DNA of 43,552 bases. Origin: Cuniculiplasma sp052315315. Lineage in GTDB: Archaea > Thermoplasmatota > Thermoplasmata > Thermoplasmatales > Thermoplasmataceae. How positions within the stretch are numbered: the first letter of the stretch is position 1; each line of letters begins with the position of its first letter. The stretch is from contig JBLSDE010000011.1 in assembly GCA_052315315.1 (NCBI GenBank), positions 1 through 43,552 of the forward strand. Reading direction: 5' to 3'. A program made the translations under genes and the position numbers. The notes under the pieces were generated by a model. It saw nothing but the letters and a program-made list of their open reading frames with translations. It had not been told where the DNA came from and did not search any database. Shown in pieces: positions 7,201-15,742 of this stretch.

Positions 7201-10200
7201 ATGGTTGAGGTTAGCCCAAAGTTTTTTCTTGCAATAGCCGTCGCCGCAATTATGATTTTTTCAGGGTTAACGCTTTATCACACCAATTACGATGCTGTCC
7301 CCTATGAGAAAATAATTCCTCCCACATTTTTTCAGGGGGAGCAAAAAATGCTCGCATTCTCTCCTTTTGGATCCTCTGCTAGTCCAATATCCAATGCGAC
7401 AGTAAACATTTACGGATATGTAAGAGATACCGAAGGTACGCCACTTTCTTATATCAATTTATCTGTTTACATATTTCCATGGGTTGTTCACTTTACAACA
7501 GGCATAAATGGTTATTATCACGTGGTTCTCTTGAAATACGGCACATTCACAGCTGGTTATATCAGTCAGGGTTATTCTCCATCACTAAAGACTTTTACAA
7601 TTTTGAGTGGAAATACACTATGGGAAAACGTAACACTAAGCAAAGCCAAACTGTATAGTGTAACTGGACAGACAGTAAATATTACAAATTCCCCAGTTAA
7701 TAATGTCAAAATATATATGGTCACATTTTTTGGTCAAACGATTACGGAATCATCAAATGACGCAAATTTTAGTGTTAATTTACAAGATGCCACATATGGT
7801 GTTATTACTATAAAGAAGAACTACAACCCAGAGCCAAAGCCCTTATTCTTTAATGTTACCGGATCCCCAATAGATAATCTGAGGCTTGTAATGAATATGT
7901 CATCTAACATATCTTTTCTAATCTATGGATATGTTACGAATAAACTTGACCAACCGGTTAAAAATGCTGTTATTTATTCTCAAAATCAACTTGGTCAAAT
8001 AGATTCAGGAAAAGTGGAAACTAACTCCTCCGGTTATTACAACATAAGTGTACCTGCAGGTTATGATGAAATAATTGCCAATGGGCCAAGTTCCGGACCT
8101 TTTTATCAAACAAATAATTCACCTGTGCTGATTGTAAATAGTAACAAGGAATATAATTTCTCAATGACTGCCTATGATCCCTTTACTCTTACCCATACAG
8201 GACCAACTGGACTAGGATTCTTGCCATCATTTGAGACAAGTTCTGCATCTTTGTATTTCAAGAACAATCTGTCCGGAGTCAATTATGTTGAGTCAAACCC
8301 ATCGGGGCAATTAACTCTGACTGCCTCTAACATATTCTATAATACCGCCATTGGAGATAAATTCATGAAACCTCTGAAGGGAGTTGTAGCCGTTGATGTA
8401 CTTGGTACCATATTCTATAAATCCATTGAGTTTTCAGAAGCAAATGGAACCGCCATCGTACCGTCGTATTATGATGCACACTATAAAATGATGATATATG
8501 TTTATGGTTTCTATCCTGTATATTACAATTTACCAATGTACACAAATACCATGTCTGTTAGTTTAACTCCTATGCCTGGTCAGATTTACTCCATAAGTGA
8601 GAATATAACTGGATATAATTACTCATACTATGAAAATGGGGAACTGATAACTCCACTATTGCAATACCCAAATCTTACACTTTATGAAAATAATATAGTT
8701 GTTAATACCTCCTTTTATAGCGATTATTTTTCAAATTTAAACGGTAAAATTCATTTGAAGAGAACTTTTTATTACTTCATAGACACACAACAAAACTACG
8801 AGGAAAATTTCACCTTAAATACATCTGAAGTTGGTTTTCAGGGTAAAAATTATTCTTTCAGTGTGGATAGCCTCAAAGCAAAAAATTTGACTTTAAATAT
8901 CACATTAAACGCCTCAAACAGCATAGGATACAATTTGACAAGGGTTAAATTCAATACTGCACCTGGTGTCAATTCGACCTATCTTGGAGGATTTGAATTT
9001 AAAGGAGGTATACTAAACGATACCGGGACTTCCAATAATAACAACACGGGTAAAGGAGTATACTATATTCACCTCTTATTCAATGGGCAATTTAATAAAA
9101 ACATTTCAGAGCCATTTGCCATTTATGCCAGAGAGGATGGATTTGTTTATTCCGGTATAGTCTACGCAAAAAATTCTGTGATTGTTTTAAATACTAATTT
9201 TACTGGGTTTGATGGAGCAGGGCTTTCCTTGTACGTTGTTTCTCAAAATTATACGGGATCAGTGGTTAATATTTCAAAATCAGGAATAAGGGTAGTATCC
9301 ATTGAACTTAAAGTTAGAGACCTCACGAAAATCACAATAAGTACTTCCCAAACGCTTTATAGAATTTATGATAATTTGGTGCATTATAATCCAGCATATC
9401 CAACTTACACACATCCAGGAATGCTAAGCGTGGGTGGATATTCTTTACCTCTCAATTATAGTACCTATCTTGCCACATATTATTATACAAATTATACATA
9501 TAATCTTCCAGTAAACGTAACTTATACTGATAAGATCTCCTATGCGAATATATATTCAGGTTATTTGAACAATTCATCGGTGTTCAGTACTTTCGTAAAC
9601 TCAGAGAAAAATCTTTACCTCAATATATCCAGTTATGGGACCATATTGAATATTTCAACACCAATGAATTTAACGATATCCCAGTTTCAGGGAATAGATC
9701 ACTTAACTTCCTATAAAATATCAGCCAGTAAGGAAAGATTGTTGAAACCTTTAAGTATATTGAACATATCCCATTTTGGTTCAACAGGATATTATGAAAT
9801 AGAAAACGGTACACAGAATATTATTACAAAATCTTTCACAATTTCTCAGGATGAACCGCTCGCAATGGAATATGTAAATATTACTCCGGAAGATACGGAA
9901 TTTAGACTTAACAGTTATGGTAATGGAATAATATCCAACACATCAGTGTTTATCAATAATGGCAGGGTATTCTTGGAAAATATGACATTTTACAATTCAA
10001 CAGTCTCTAACGGTCAGATATCTCAGGGAGGCCATTATTACGTATCGGAAAATTCCGTATTGACAATAGGAACCACGAGCTATAAATTTACAGGAACAGA
10101 ATACGTTATTAGCGATTTGCAGTATCCTTACCCTGGAGGAAACATTGGCATTACCTTAAAAATATATTCCGGAACGCCAGAGACCCTATTTGTGATAGGG

Positions 10201-10245
10201 GGATATCTGATACCAAGCAACAATGTATATTCAAGAGGGGAGTAA
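7201..10245 (+). CDS. 1014-aa cell-surface protein with carboxypeptidase-regulatory-like repeats
   Basis: An N-terminal hydrophobic segment (residues 8-26, FFLAIAVAAIMIFSGLTLY) acts as signal or anchor. The remainder is extracellular in character: rich in Asn, Ser, Thr and Tyr, almost without Cys, and full of N-x-S/T sequons. Near residue 77 (NIYGYVRDTEGTPLSYINLS) and near 240 (IYGYVTNKLDQPVKNAVIY) are segments of the carboxypeptidase D regulatory-like beta-sandwich type, each followed by a 'G.Y...vp.G' return. No C-terminal anchor is seen. It leads an operon with a MoxR ATPase and a DUF58 protein and is followed at once by the next ATG (TAAATG), with AGGGGAG before it. I infer that it is the substrate or structural component handled by that machinery. 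No enzymatic motif is recognised. Confidence 0.8.
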   Translation: MVEVSPKFFLAIAVAAIMIFSGLTLYHTNYDAVPYEKIIPPTFFQGEQKMLAFSPFGSSASPISNATVNIYGYVRDTEGTPLSYINLSVYIFPWVVHFTTGINGYYHVVLLKYGTFTAGYISQGYSPSLKTFTILSGNTLWENVTLSKAKLYSVTGQTVNITNSPVNNVKIYMVTFFGQTITESSNDANFSVNLQDATYGVITIKKNYNPEPKPLFFNVTGSPIDNLRLVMNMSSNISFLIYGYVTNKLDQPVKNAVIYSQNQLGQIDSGKVETNSSGYYNISVPAGYDEIIANGPSSGPFYQTNNSPVLIVNSNKEYNFSMTAYDPFTLTHTGPTGLGFLPSFETSSASLYFKNNLSGVNYVESNPSGQLTLTASNIFYNTAIGDKFMKPLKGVVAVDVLGTIFYKSIEFSEANGTAIVPSYYDAHYKMMIYVYGFYPVYYNLPMYTNTMSVSLTPMPGQIYSISENITGYNYSYYENGELITPLLQYPNLTLYENNIVVNTSFYSDYFSNLNGKIHLKRTFYYFIDTQQNYEENFTLNTSEVGFQGKNYSFSVDSLKAKNLTLNITLNASNSIGYNLTRVKFNTAPGVNSTYLGGFEFKGGILNDTGTSNNNNTGKGVYYIHLLFNGQFNKNISEPFAIYAREDGFVYSGIVYAKNSVIVLNTNFTGFDGAGLSLYVVSQNYTGSVVNISKSGIRVVSIELKVRDLTKITISTSQTLYRIYDNLVHYNPAYPTYTHPGMLSVGGYSLPLNYSTYLATYYYTNYTYNLPVNVTYTDKISYANIYSGYLNNSSVFSTFVNSEKNLYLNISSYGTILNISTPMNLTISQFQGIDHLTSYKISASKERLLKPLSILNISHFGSTGYYEIENGTQNIITKSFTISQDEPLAMEYVNITPEDTEFRLNSYGNGIISNTSVFINNGRVFLENMTFYNSTVSNGQISQGGHYYVSENSVLTIGTTSYKFTGTEYVISDLQYPYPGGNIGITLKIYSGTPETLFVIGGYLIPSNNVYSRGE

Positions 10246-10848
10246 ATGGTAGAACAACAAAAAGAAAATGATAATGGATCAATGGATGAAAATGAGCTGA
10301 TGAAACTTCTTGCGGAGGATCAGGCCAAACCGAAGAAATGGTCACTATTTGGAAGGAAGAAGTCTGAACCTCAGGCACAAAAGGTTGTGGAAGTAAAAAC
10401 CATAGCAGATATTCCGCCAATAAAGACTGTTAGAAGATATACTTCTGAGAACGATATGGTAAGAGCTGCAATAGAAGGGAAATCCTTTGCAGAAAATGAT
10501 ATTAAAAGGTCATTTTCCGTTAATTTTAACCCGAATTACACAACTTTGTATAACATATATAGACTGTTCAAGGAGAGAGACAGCGAAATTACTAATGATA
10601 TTTTAGTTGACAGAGAAACTTTTATTCTCCAGACTGCCACAATAAAACCGGGAAATACACAGAATGATGAGAATCTACTTGGGGCCCTTCGGAAACTGGC
10701 AATGTACATTTTTGACGTTTACGATAGAGCACGGTTTGCAAAGGACGTAAATCTTACAGGTGATGAGATAGTTAAGAAACTGACAGATATTTACAACTAT
10801 CTGGATGTTAAGGAGCTATATTATCCAGATTCCAGGAATAAGAGGTAA
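10246..10848 (+). CDS. 200-aa soluble protein of the MoxR operon, unknown function
   Basis: The ATG directly follows the stop of the surface protein, with GAGGGGAG as ribosome binding site. The first 65 residues are charged and low in complexity (ENDNGSMDENELMKLLAEDQ, then PKKWSLFGRKKSEPQ), probably disordered. From about residue 75 an all-helical domain follows (YTSENDMVRAAIEGKSFAEN, later LLGALRKLAMYIFDVYDRAR), with no signal peptide or membrane helix. I recognise no family. Placement between the surface protein and the ATPase suggests a cytoplasmic adaptor or regulator, but the sequence does not prove this. Confidence 0.75.
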   Translation: MVEQQKENDNGSMDENELMKLLAEDQAKPKKWSLFGRKKSEPQAQKVVEVKTIADIPPIKTVRRYTSENDMVRAAIEGKSFAENDIKRSFSVNFNPNYTTLYNIYRLFKERDSEITNDILVDRETFILQTATIKPGNTQNDENLLGALRKLAMYIFDVYDRARFAKDVNLTGDEIVKKLTDIYNYLDVKELYYPDSRNKR

Positions 10849-10849
10849 A

Positions 10850-11320
10850 ATGTTTCTTCCGACCCCTACTCTTACAGGATTTATAGATTCAATTGAATCT
10901 GATCCTTTGAATACACTTAAGTTTTTGATACCATCAATTATTGTGATATTTTACTTCCTTGTATTGAAGGTTGCATCAGTTCGAAACAAGACAGACAGAA
11001 ATCCTGATCTGAAGCAGGAAAAGGAGATATTTAAGGTACCTAAGGACTATCTAAATATGGAGATGGTGTATGTGGAAAAATCTGACATTGAGCATGTTTC
11101 TGACATTATATTGAAGAGCAGCAGGAAGGTAAACATAATAACTAAAAAAATTAAAAGCGAGTACAGGAAATACAAGAGAATAAAATACAGAATAACGTTT
11201 GTTCAATCTGAGAAAAGAAAGAGAGTCTTAGAGAAGAGACTGAGTGATATTACTGAGGGTATTTTGAAGGATTACAAGGAAATAAGGAATTCAATGCTGG
11301 AATTAGGTGATGAGAAATAA
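10850..11320 (+). CDS. membrane-anchored coiled-coil protein of the MoxR operon
   Basis: I start this at the ATG at 10850, one base after the previous stop and preceded by AGAGGT, rather than at the earlier in-frame codon at 10805. It encodes 156 residues. One transmembrane helix lies at about residues 24-44 (LKFLIPSIIVIFYFLVLKVA). A long basic, charged helical region follows, rich in Lys, Arg and Glu (KIKSEYRKYKRIKYRITFV, then SEKRKRVLEKRLSDITEGIL), likely a cytoplasmic coiled coil. No family is recognised. Its 3' end overlaps the upstream start candidates of the MoxR gene, so translation is probably coupled. Confidence 0.75.
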   Translation: MFLPTPTLTGFIDSIESDPLNTLKFLIPSIIVIFYFLVLKVASVRNKTDRNPDLKQEKEIFKVPKDYLNMEMVYVEKSDIEHVSDIILKSSRKVNIITKKIKSEYRKYKRIKYRITFVQSEKRKRVLEKRLSDITEGILKDYKEIRNSMLELGDEK

Positions 11321-11336
11321 TAATGGTGATATGAGC

Positions 11337-12305
11337 ATGGTGGAAAAGAATACTAAATTGGATCTGAATTATGTCAGGAACACGGTTAAGGCTATATCTG
11401 ATGAGATAGGCACGAAGGTTATAGGTGCAAATAATACAATCAAATTCATGTTTATCTCGATTATAAGCAATAATCATATTTTGCTGGAAGGCGTTCCTGG
11501 GCTTGCAAAAACAATGTTAGCCAATGAATTTGCATCCCATCTAAAAATGCAGTTCAAGAGGGTACAGTTTACTCCGGATATGCTCCCATCAGATGTAATG
11601 GGCAACATAGTGTTCAATCTAGAAACAAGAAAGATGGAGTTCAGGGAAGGACCCGTGTTTACTAACGTGATGCTTGCAGATGAAATTAACCGAACACCAG
11701 CTAAGGTTCAGTCCGCCTTGCTGGAAGCCATGGAAGAAAAACACGTTTCAGTTGGAGGAAACACATACAATCTTCCATCTCCGTTCTTTGTAATAGCCAC
11801 TCAAAACCCTATCGAGCAGGAGGGCACATTTCCAATTGCAGAGGCCCTTATGGATAGGTTCCTTTTCAGGGTGATACTTACCTACCCAACCAGGGGTGAT
11901 GAAATAAGGATACTCAATAGAGATTTCAGGAAAACTGAAACTCAGACTTACATAGAACCAGAGACGATTCTAAAAATGAGAGAGTATGTTAATGACGTTT
12001 ATGTTTCTGCTGACGTAAAAGAATACATGGTTGATCTGATGCGAAAGACCAGGGAAAGCAATAAGATCTACGTTGGGGCAAGTCCAAGAACCACTGCTAA
12101 GCTTCTTACGGCAAGCAAGGCGTGCGCTTTGGTTCACGGCCGGGATTATGTTGTTCCTGAGGATCTGAATTATATAGCGCCATTCCTCCTAAACCACAGA
12201 CTCATTCTAAGGCCAGAGGCCCTAATAGATGCCTCAGACAGTGGAGTAGATGCTGCATTTAAGGTTATTGATGAGATAATGGGAGAGGTGCATCAACCCA
12301 GATGA
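11337..12305 (+). CDS. MoxR-family AAA+ ATPase
   Basis: About 322 aa from the ATG at 11337; in-frame GTG 11307, ATG 11310 and ATG 11331 are alternatives. I chose 11337 because GGTGAT lies six bases before it and the product then has normal MoxR length. The Walker A is GVPGLAKT in HILLEGVPGLAKTMLANEFA, the Walker B is VMLADEINRTPAKVQSALLE, and sensor 1 is in FFVIATQNPIEQEGTFPIAE. The order is that of the AAA_3/MoxR family, with a C-terminal helical lid that includes VGASPRTTAKLL. MoxR ATPases act as chaperones for maturation or metal loading of protein complexes, usually with a DUF58/VWA partner. Here the DUF58 gene follows with an ATGA overlap. Confidence 0.93.
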   Translation: MVEKNTKLDLNYVRNTVKAISDEIGTKVIGANNTIKFMFISIISNNHILLEGVPGLAKTMLANEFASHLKMQFKRVQFTPDMLPSDVMGNIVFNLETRKMEFREGPVFTNVMLADEINRTPAKVQSALLEAMEEKHVSVGGNTYNLPSPFFVIATQNPIEQEGTFPIAEALMDRFLFRVILTYPTRGDEIRILNRDFRKTETQTYIEPETILKMREYVNDVYVSADVKEYMVDLMRKTRESNKIYVGASPRTTAKLLTASKACALVHGRDYVVPEDLNYIAPFLLNHRLILRPEALIDASDSGVDAAFKVIDEIMGEVHQPR

Positions 12306-13624
12306 TCAAAAAGAGGGCATATGCGATCCTGAGTTTTCTTTTTTTGGGGCTTCTTGAGTCATATGTATATGGTCTCTATGGTTATGATATTCTATCTTTT
12401 TTCTTCATAGTTCTCATACTCTCAATGAGCATTGATATTATCCTTTTAAACACAACCACTTTTAAGGCGATGAAAAAACTGAAGGTTAAAAGAGTAATGG
12501 GAAAGTCTGAAATGAGGAAAGGGGACAGAGTCAAGATAGAATTACAATTTTTAAATGAAAGCCGCAGGACCTTAAATTTTGTTTATTTCGACACTCTTCT
12601 TGATGTTTTTGAGTTAGAAGGAGAATACACTTCAAGAGTAAGTCTTAAGCCTGGGGGTAAGATAACTAAAATCTATTACATTTCACCACAAGCAATAGGA
12701 AAATACAATGTTGGACCAATCAAAGTTATAGCAAATGATGGTCTTGGAATGGCCTTTGTGGAATTTTATTCCAAAAAAGTTGACGTGGCAAAGGTGGCCC
12801 CATCTGCAAAGGATGTATTTACTCAAAGGAGCGAAAGGGTGAGTAATCTTAGATTTACCACCGGTTTGCACATTTCGAGAAAGGCAGGGCAGGGCTATGA
12901 TTTCTTTGGAATAAGACAATATAACGATTCTGATGATATGAGGCACGTTGCATGGAACAGATATAATATTTATGGAAACGACGATCTTTTCGTTAAGGAG
13001 TGGGAAGAAGAAAGGCATATAGACGTCATTTTGGCACTGGATTACAGTGAAGGTAGTAATATTGGATACGGCAATTCAAGAATGTACGATTTCATGATAT
13101 CCAGTACAATCAACTCAGCTAATGTCATATTAAAAAACCAGGACAGAATAGGGTTTATAGTTTTTTCAAGTGATTATAACATTTACATAGAACCAACAGG
13201 AAGAAAGGATTCAATTGAAAAACTTCAAAAAACAGTGTCTGAGATAAGACCATCTGGCACCTTTTCAATCGATTCCCTGAACAGGTTTATTAAAAGTAAG
13301 GTAAAGAAGAATGCGCTTATAATAGTCTATGCCTCACCAGGATACGGTAAATTTAAGGGTGTAGAGGATAAGAATTACATACGCTTGGACAAACAGGAAT
13401 ATTACTACATAATAAATCCCAGGGGATTTTACACTCAGCCTTCATCAAATGTATTAAGGGAATACGAGATCTCACTTTTTAAATTTGAAAACAAGGCCAT
13501 AGATTTTAGCGTAAAAACATTCAGGTCATTTGGAATAGTTGCCAAGGATGTTTACAAAGAGAGACTACTAGTTACAACACTTTCCGATTACATATCCGGA
13601 AGGAATGAAAACAGGGGTGCATGA
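12302..13624 (+). CDS. DUF58 protein (MoxR partner) with N-terminal membrane helices
   Basis: A 440-aa protein. Two membrane helices span residues 5-50. A beta-rich domain of the kind common in DUF58 proteins follows (GKSEMRKGDRVKIELQFLNE). The DUF58 signature is YNDSDDMRHVAWNRY near residue 210, leading into a VWA-like fold that begins HIDVILALDYSEGSNIGYG. The metal site is DYSEG, not the textbook DxSxS, so metal binding may be altered. The gene overlaps moxR by ATGA and the next gene in the same way. MoxR-DUF58 pairs are widely conserved and thought to assemble or activate membrane or extracellular protein complexes. In this operon the plausible client is the 1014-aa surface protein (inference). 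Confidence 0.9.
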   Translation: MIKKRAYAILSFLFLGLLESYVYGLYGYDILSFFFIVLILSMSIDIILLNTTTFKAMKKLKVKRVMGKSEMRKGDRVKIELQFLNESRRTLNFVYFDTLLDVFELEGEYTSRVSLKPGGKITKIYYISPQAIGKYNVGPIKVIANDGLGMAFVEFYSKKVDVAKVAPSAKDVFTQRSERVSNLRFTTGLHISRKAGQGYDFFGIRQYNDSDDMRHVAWNRYNIYGNDDLFVKEWEEERHIDVILALDYSEGSNIGYGNSRMYDFMISSTINSANVILKNQDRIGFIVFSSDYNIYIEPTGRKDSIEKLQKTVSEIRPSGTFSIDSLNRFIKSKVKKNALIIVYASPGYGKFKGVEDKNYIRLDKQEYYYIINPRGFYTQPSSNVLREYEISLFKFENKAIDFSVKTFRSFGIVAKDVYKERLLVTTLSDYISGRNENRGA

Positions 13625-14472
13625 TGGAAAAAGATAAATTCATAAAACACGGATTAAATTTTCTGATTTTAATTCCGTCCATCACAATGTTTATTTACGA
13701 ATTTAAAGGGGAGTACAGTTATTGGGATTCACTCTGGATCCTTTTCTTTATTCTCCCTATAGTTAAATATATATCACCTATGAGAATAAGGAAACTAATA
13801 TATCCTATTGCTATAATTTTAGTACTTTTGTATGTACTAATTTCTGAACTTATTGTGATATTGCGTTTCTCGTTCATACTTTCAAGTTATTTTACTTTTC
13901 CATTAAATAATAGAACCATAATCCCGCTCTCTTTTACCATATCTTCAGCCATAGCCTTTCCATTCATAGTTGAAGGCATCATGAGTAAAAGTCCACAAGG
14001 GGCACTCGGATATCTCATAGGATCGTCAATATCCACAATATATTTTATTACGGCTCTTTCACTGTCTCCTCTTTTTAACAAAGGGTTCTATTATTCCTAT
14101 GACATAACAGGAATACTGATATACTACAATTTATACACTTTGGCCTCAACCGGTACAGAGAGCATTACATATCTTCTCAAACCAGTATCATTTATCGAGA
14201 ATATCCTATTAATTACATTTCCCATTTCAATTGTAGGCTTCATTGGAAGGCCCTATATTGAGAGCGATAAGGTAAACAGGCAACCTGTTGAATATATGGC
14301 CTATCCCATTCTTATGGGAAGTTTAATTGCCCTGTTTCTCACAGAGTTAACAAATGTGATTTCTGGAACTTATTACGGTATTCTAATAACCGCTGCCTTT
14401 TTAGTAGGCACGGTAATGTATATGAGAAAGAGCGATAAAAAAGATAATTATGAAATAGGTACTCTGGAATAG
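13621..14472 (+). CDS. integral membrane protein, about eight helices, end of the MoxR-DUF58 operon
   Basis: A 283-residue, strongly hydrophobic protein with roughly eight transmembrane segments, among them FLILIPSITMFIYEF, LIYPIAIILVLLYVLI, YPILMGSLIALFLTEL and GILITAAFLVGTVMYM. The tail is short and charged. It begins in an ATGA overlap with the DUF58 gene, with GGGGTG upstream. I recognise no transporter or enzyme motif. MoxR-DUF58 clusters often include poorly conserved membrane proteins, so a structural or anchoring role in the same complex is the likeliest reading. Confidence 0.8.
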   Translation: MMEKDKFIKHGLNFLILIPSITMFIYEFKGEYSYWDSLWILFFILPIVKYISPMRIRKLIYPIAIILVLLYVLISELIVILRFSFILSSYFTFPLNNRTIIPLSFTISSAIAFPFIVEGIMSKSPQGALGYLIGSSISTIYFITALSLSPLFNKGFYYSYDITGILIYYNLYTLASTGTESITYLLKPVSFIENILLITFPISIVGFIGRPYIESDKVNRQPVEYMAYPILMGSLIALFLTELTNVISGTYYGILITAAFLVGTVMYMRKSDKKDNYEIGTLE

Positions 14473-14473
14473 T

Positions 14474-15742
14474 ATGTTGGAACAGCTTACTTCCATTAAT
14501 TCAGTGAATATTTTCGACTGGGAAACGGGTACAGTCAGAAATGTGGATATAGAGATCGCTAATGGAAAAATTAAATCCATCAGGGACAGTGAAGGTGATT
14601 CGCAAAAGTACATAATTCCAGGGTTCATAAATACTCATTCGCACGTAGCCATGTGGAGATTCAGGGGTCTCCTGGATGATATGGATCTGGAGATGTTTCT
14701 TGAAAAGACGTTTAAACTGGACAGTGGAAGGTCCAGGGATGACATTTATTTCAGTTCTGTGGCAGGTATCTACGAAATGCTTATGAATGGTATAACATCT
14801 TTTATGGATTTATACTACTCGGAAGACATTATTGCAGAGGCTGTCAGCAAAATGGGAATAAGAGGTTTTTTATCCTGGGTAACTCTGGATAAGGATAAAA
14901 CAACACAAGAAGGCAATCCAATGGAAAATGCCGAATCATTCATCAACAATTTTTCAGGAAAGAAAGAGTATGGGTTGGTATATCCTTCCCTGGGAATTCA
15001 GGGCGTGTATGTTTCATCCATGGAAAATATGATTATTGCAAACCAGATTTCTGAAAGATATAATTGCACACTTCATATGCATCTGGCAGAGACAAGAATG
15101 GAAGTATATGACTATATGGATGCAAATGGCAAAAGGCCAGCTCTTGATCTTCTAGATCACAATGTAATAAATGAAAGAACAAACATGGCGCACTGTGTAT
15201 GGTTGACAAAGGAAGAGATTGAAAAGATTGGAAAGGTGAAGGGCAATATTTCATGGAATTCTGTAAGCAATCATAAATTAGGAGTAGGGGGTGTTCCTGC
15301 AATTCCGGAACTTCTGAAATCGGGAGCAAACATTGGAATCGGAACAGACAGTAATGGGAGCAACAATTCACTGAACATTCTTGAAACTGCTAAGAATGGT
15401 GCGCTCGCAATCAAGAACAATCGTTGGGATCCTTCACTTATCAACTCAGATGAAATATTCAAAATGCTCACAGTATGGGGTGGGAGGAGCACAGGAATGA
15501 AAAAGTTAGGAACGATTGAGGAGGGCGCACCAGCTGATTTTCTCATAATAGATGGGGAGCACTATTCCATGAATCCAACTAAAGGTGCAAATTTTATTAA
15601 CGATGTCATTTACAGTATGTCACCATCTGCAATCAGAGACATTGTAATTAATGGCAATTATATCAAAAGGAATTTCAAAGTGGATGCAGATATTGAAAAT
15701 GAATATAAGAGAGCTGTAAAATGGATCAGGAACAACTTTTAA
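14474..15742 (+). CDS. amidohydrolase of the SAH/MTA (5'-deoxyadenosine) deaminase and SsnA-type family
   Basis: A 422-aa metal-dependent hydrolase. The metal-binding HxH is at residues 55-57 (PGFINTHSHVAMWRFRG). The third His lies in LHMHLAETRME, another in MAHCVWLTKEEI, and the catalytic Asp in IGIGTDSNGSNNSLNILE. The C-terminal EGAPADFLIID strand closes the composite beta domain typical of the superfamily. Archaeal members deaminate S-adenosylhomocysteine, methylthioadenosine or 5'-deoxyadenosine to the inosine form for methyl-donor salvage. Exact substrate cannot be read here. It follows the membrane protein by one base, so it is probably co-transcribed, although its function looks unrelated to that cassette. 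It ends exactly where convergent pheS ends. Confidence 0.85.
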   Translation: MLEQLTSINSVNIFDWETGTVRNVDIEIANGKIKSIRDSEGDSQKYIIPGFINTHSHVAMWRFRGLLDDMDLEMFLEKTFKLDSGRSRDDIYFSSVAGIYEMLMNGITSFMDLYYSEDIIAEAVSKMGIRGFLSWVTLDKDKTTQEGNPMENAESFINNFSGKKEYGLVYPSLGIQGVYVSSMENMIIANQISERYNCTLHMHLAETRMEVYDYMDANGKRPALDLLDHNVINERTNMAHCVWLTKEEIEKIGKVKGNISWNSVSNHKLGVGGVPAIPELLKSGANIGIGTDSNGSNNSLNILETAKNGALAIKNNRWDPSLINSDEIFKMLTVWGGRSTGMKKLGTIEEGAPADFLIIDGEHYSMNPTKGANFINDVIYSMSPSAIRDIVINGNYIKRNFKVDADIENEYKRAVKWIRNNF

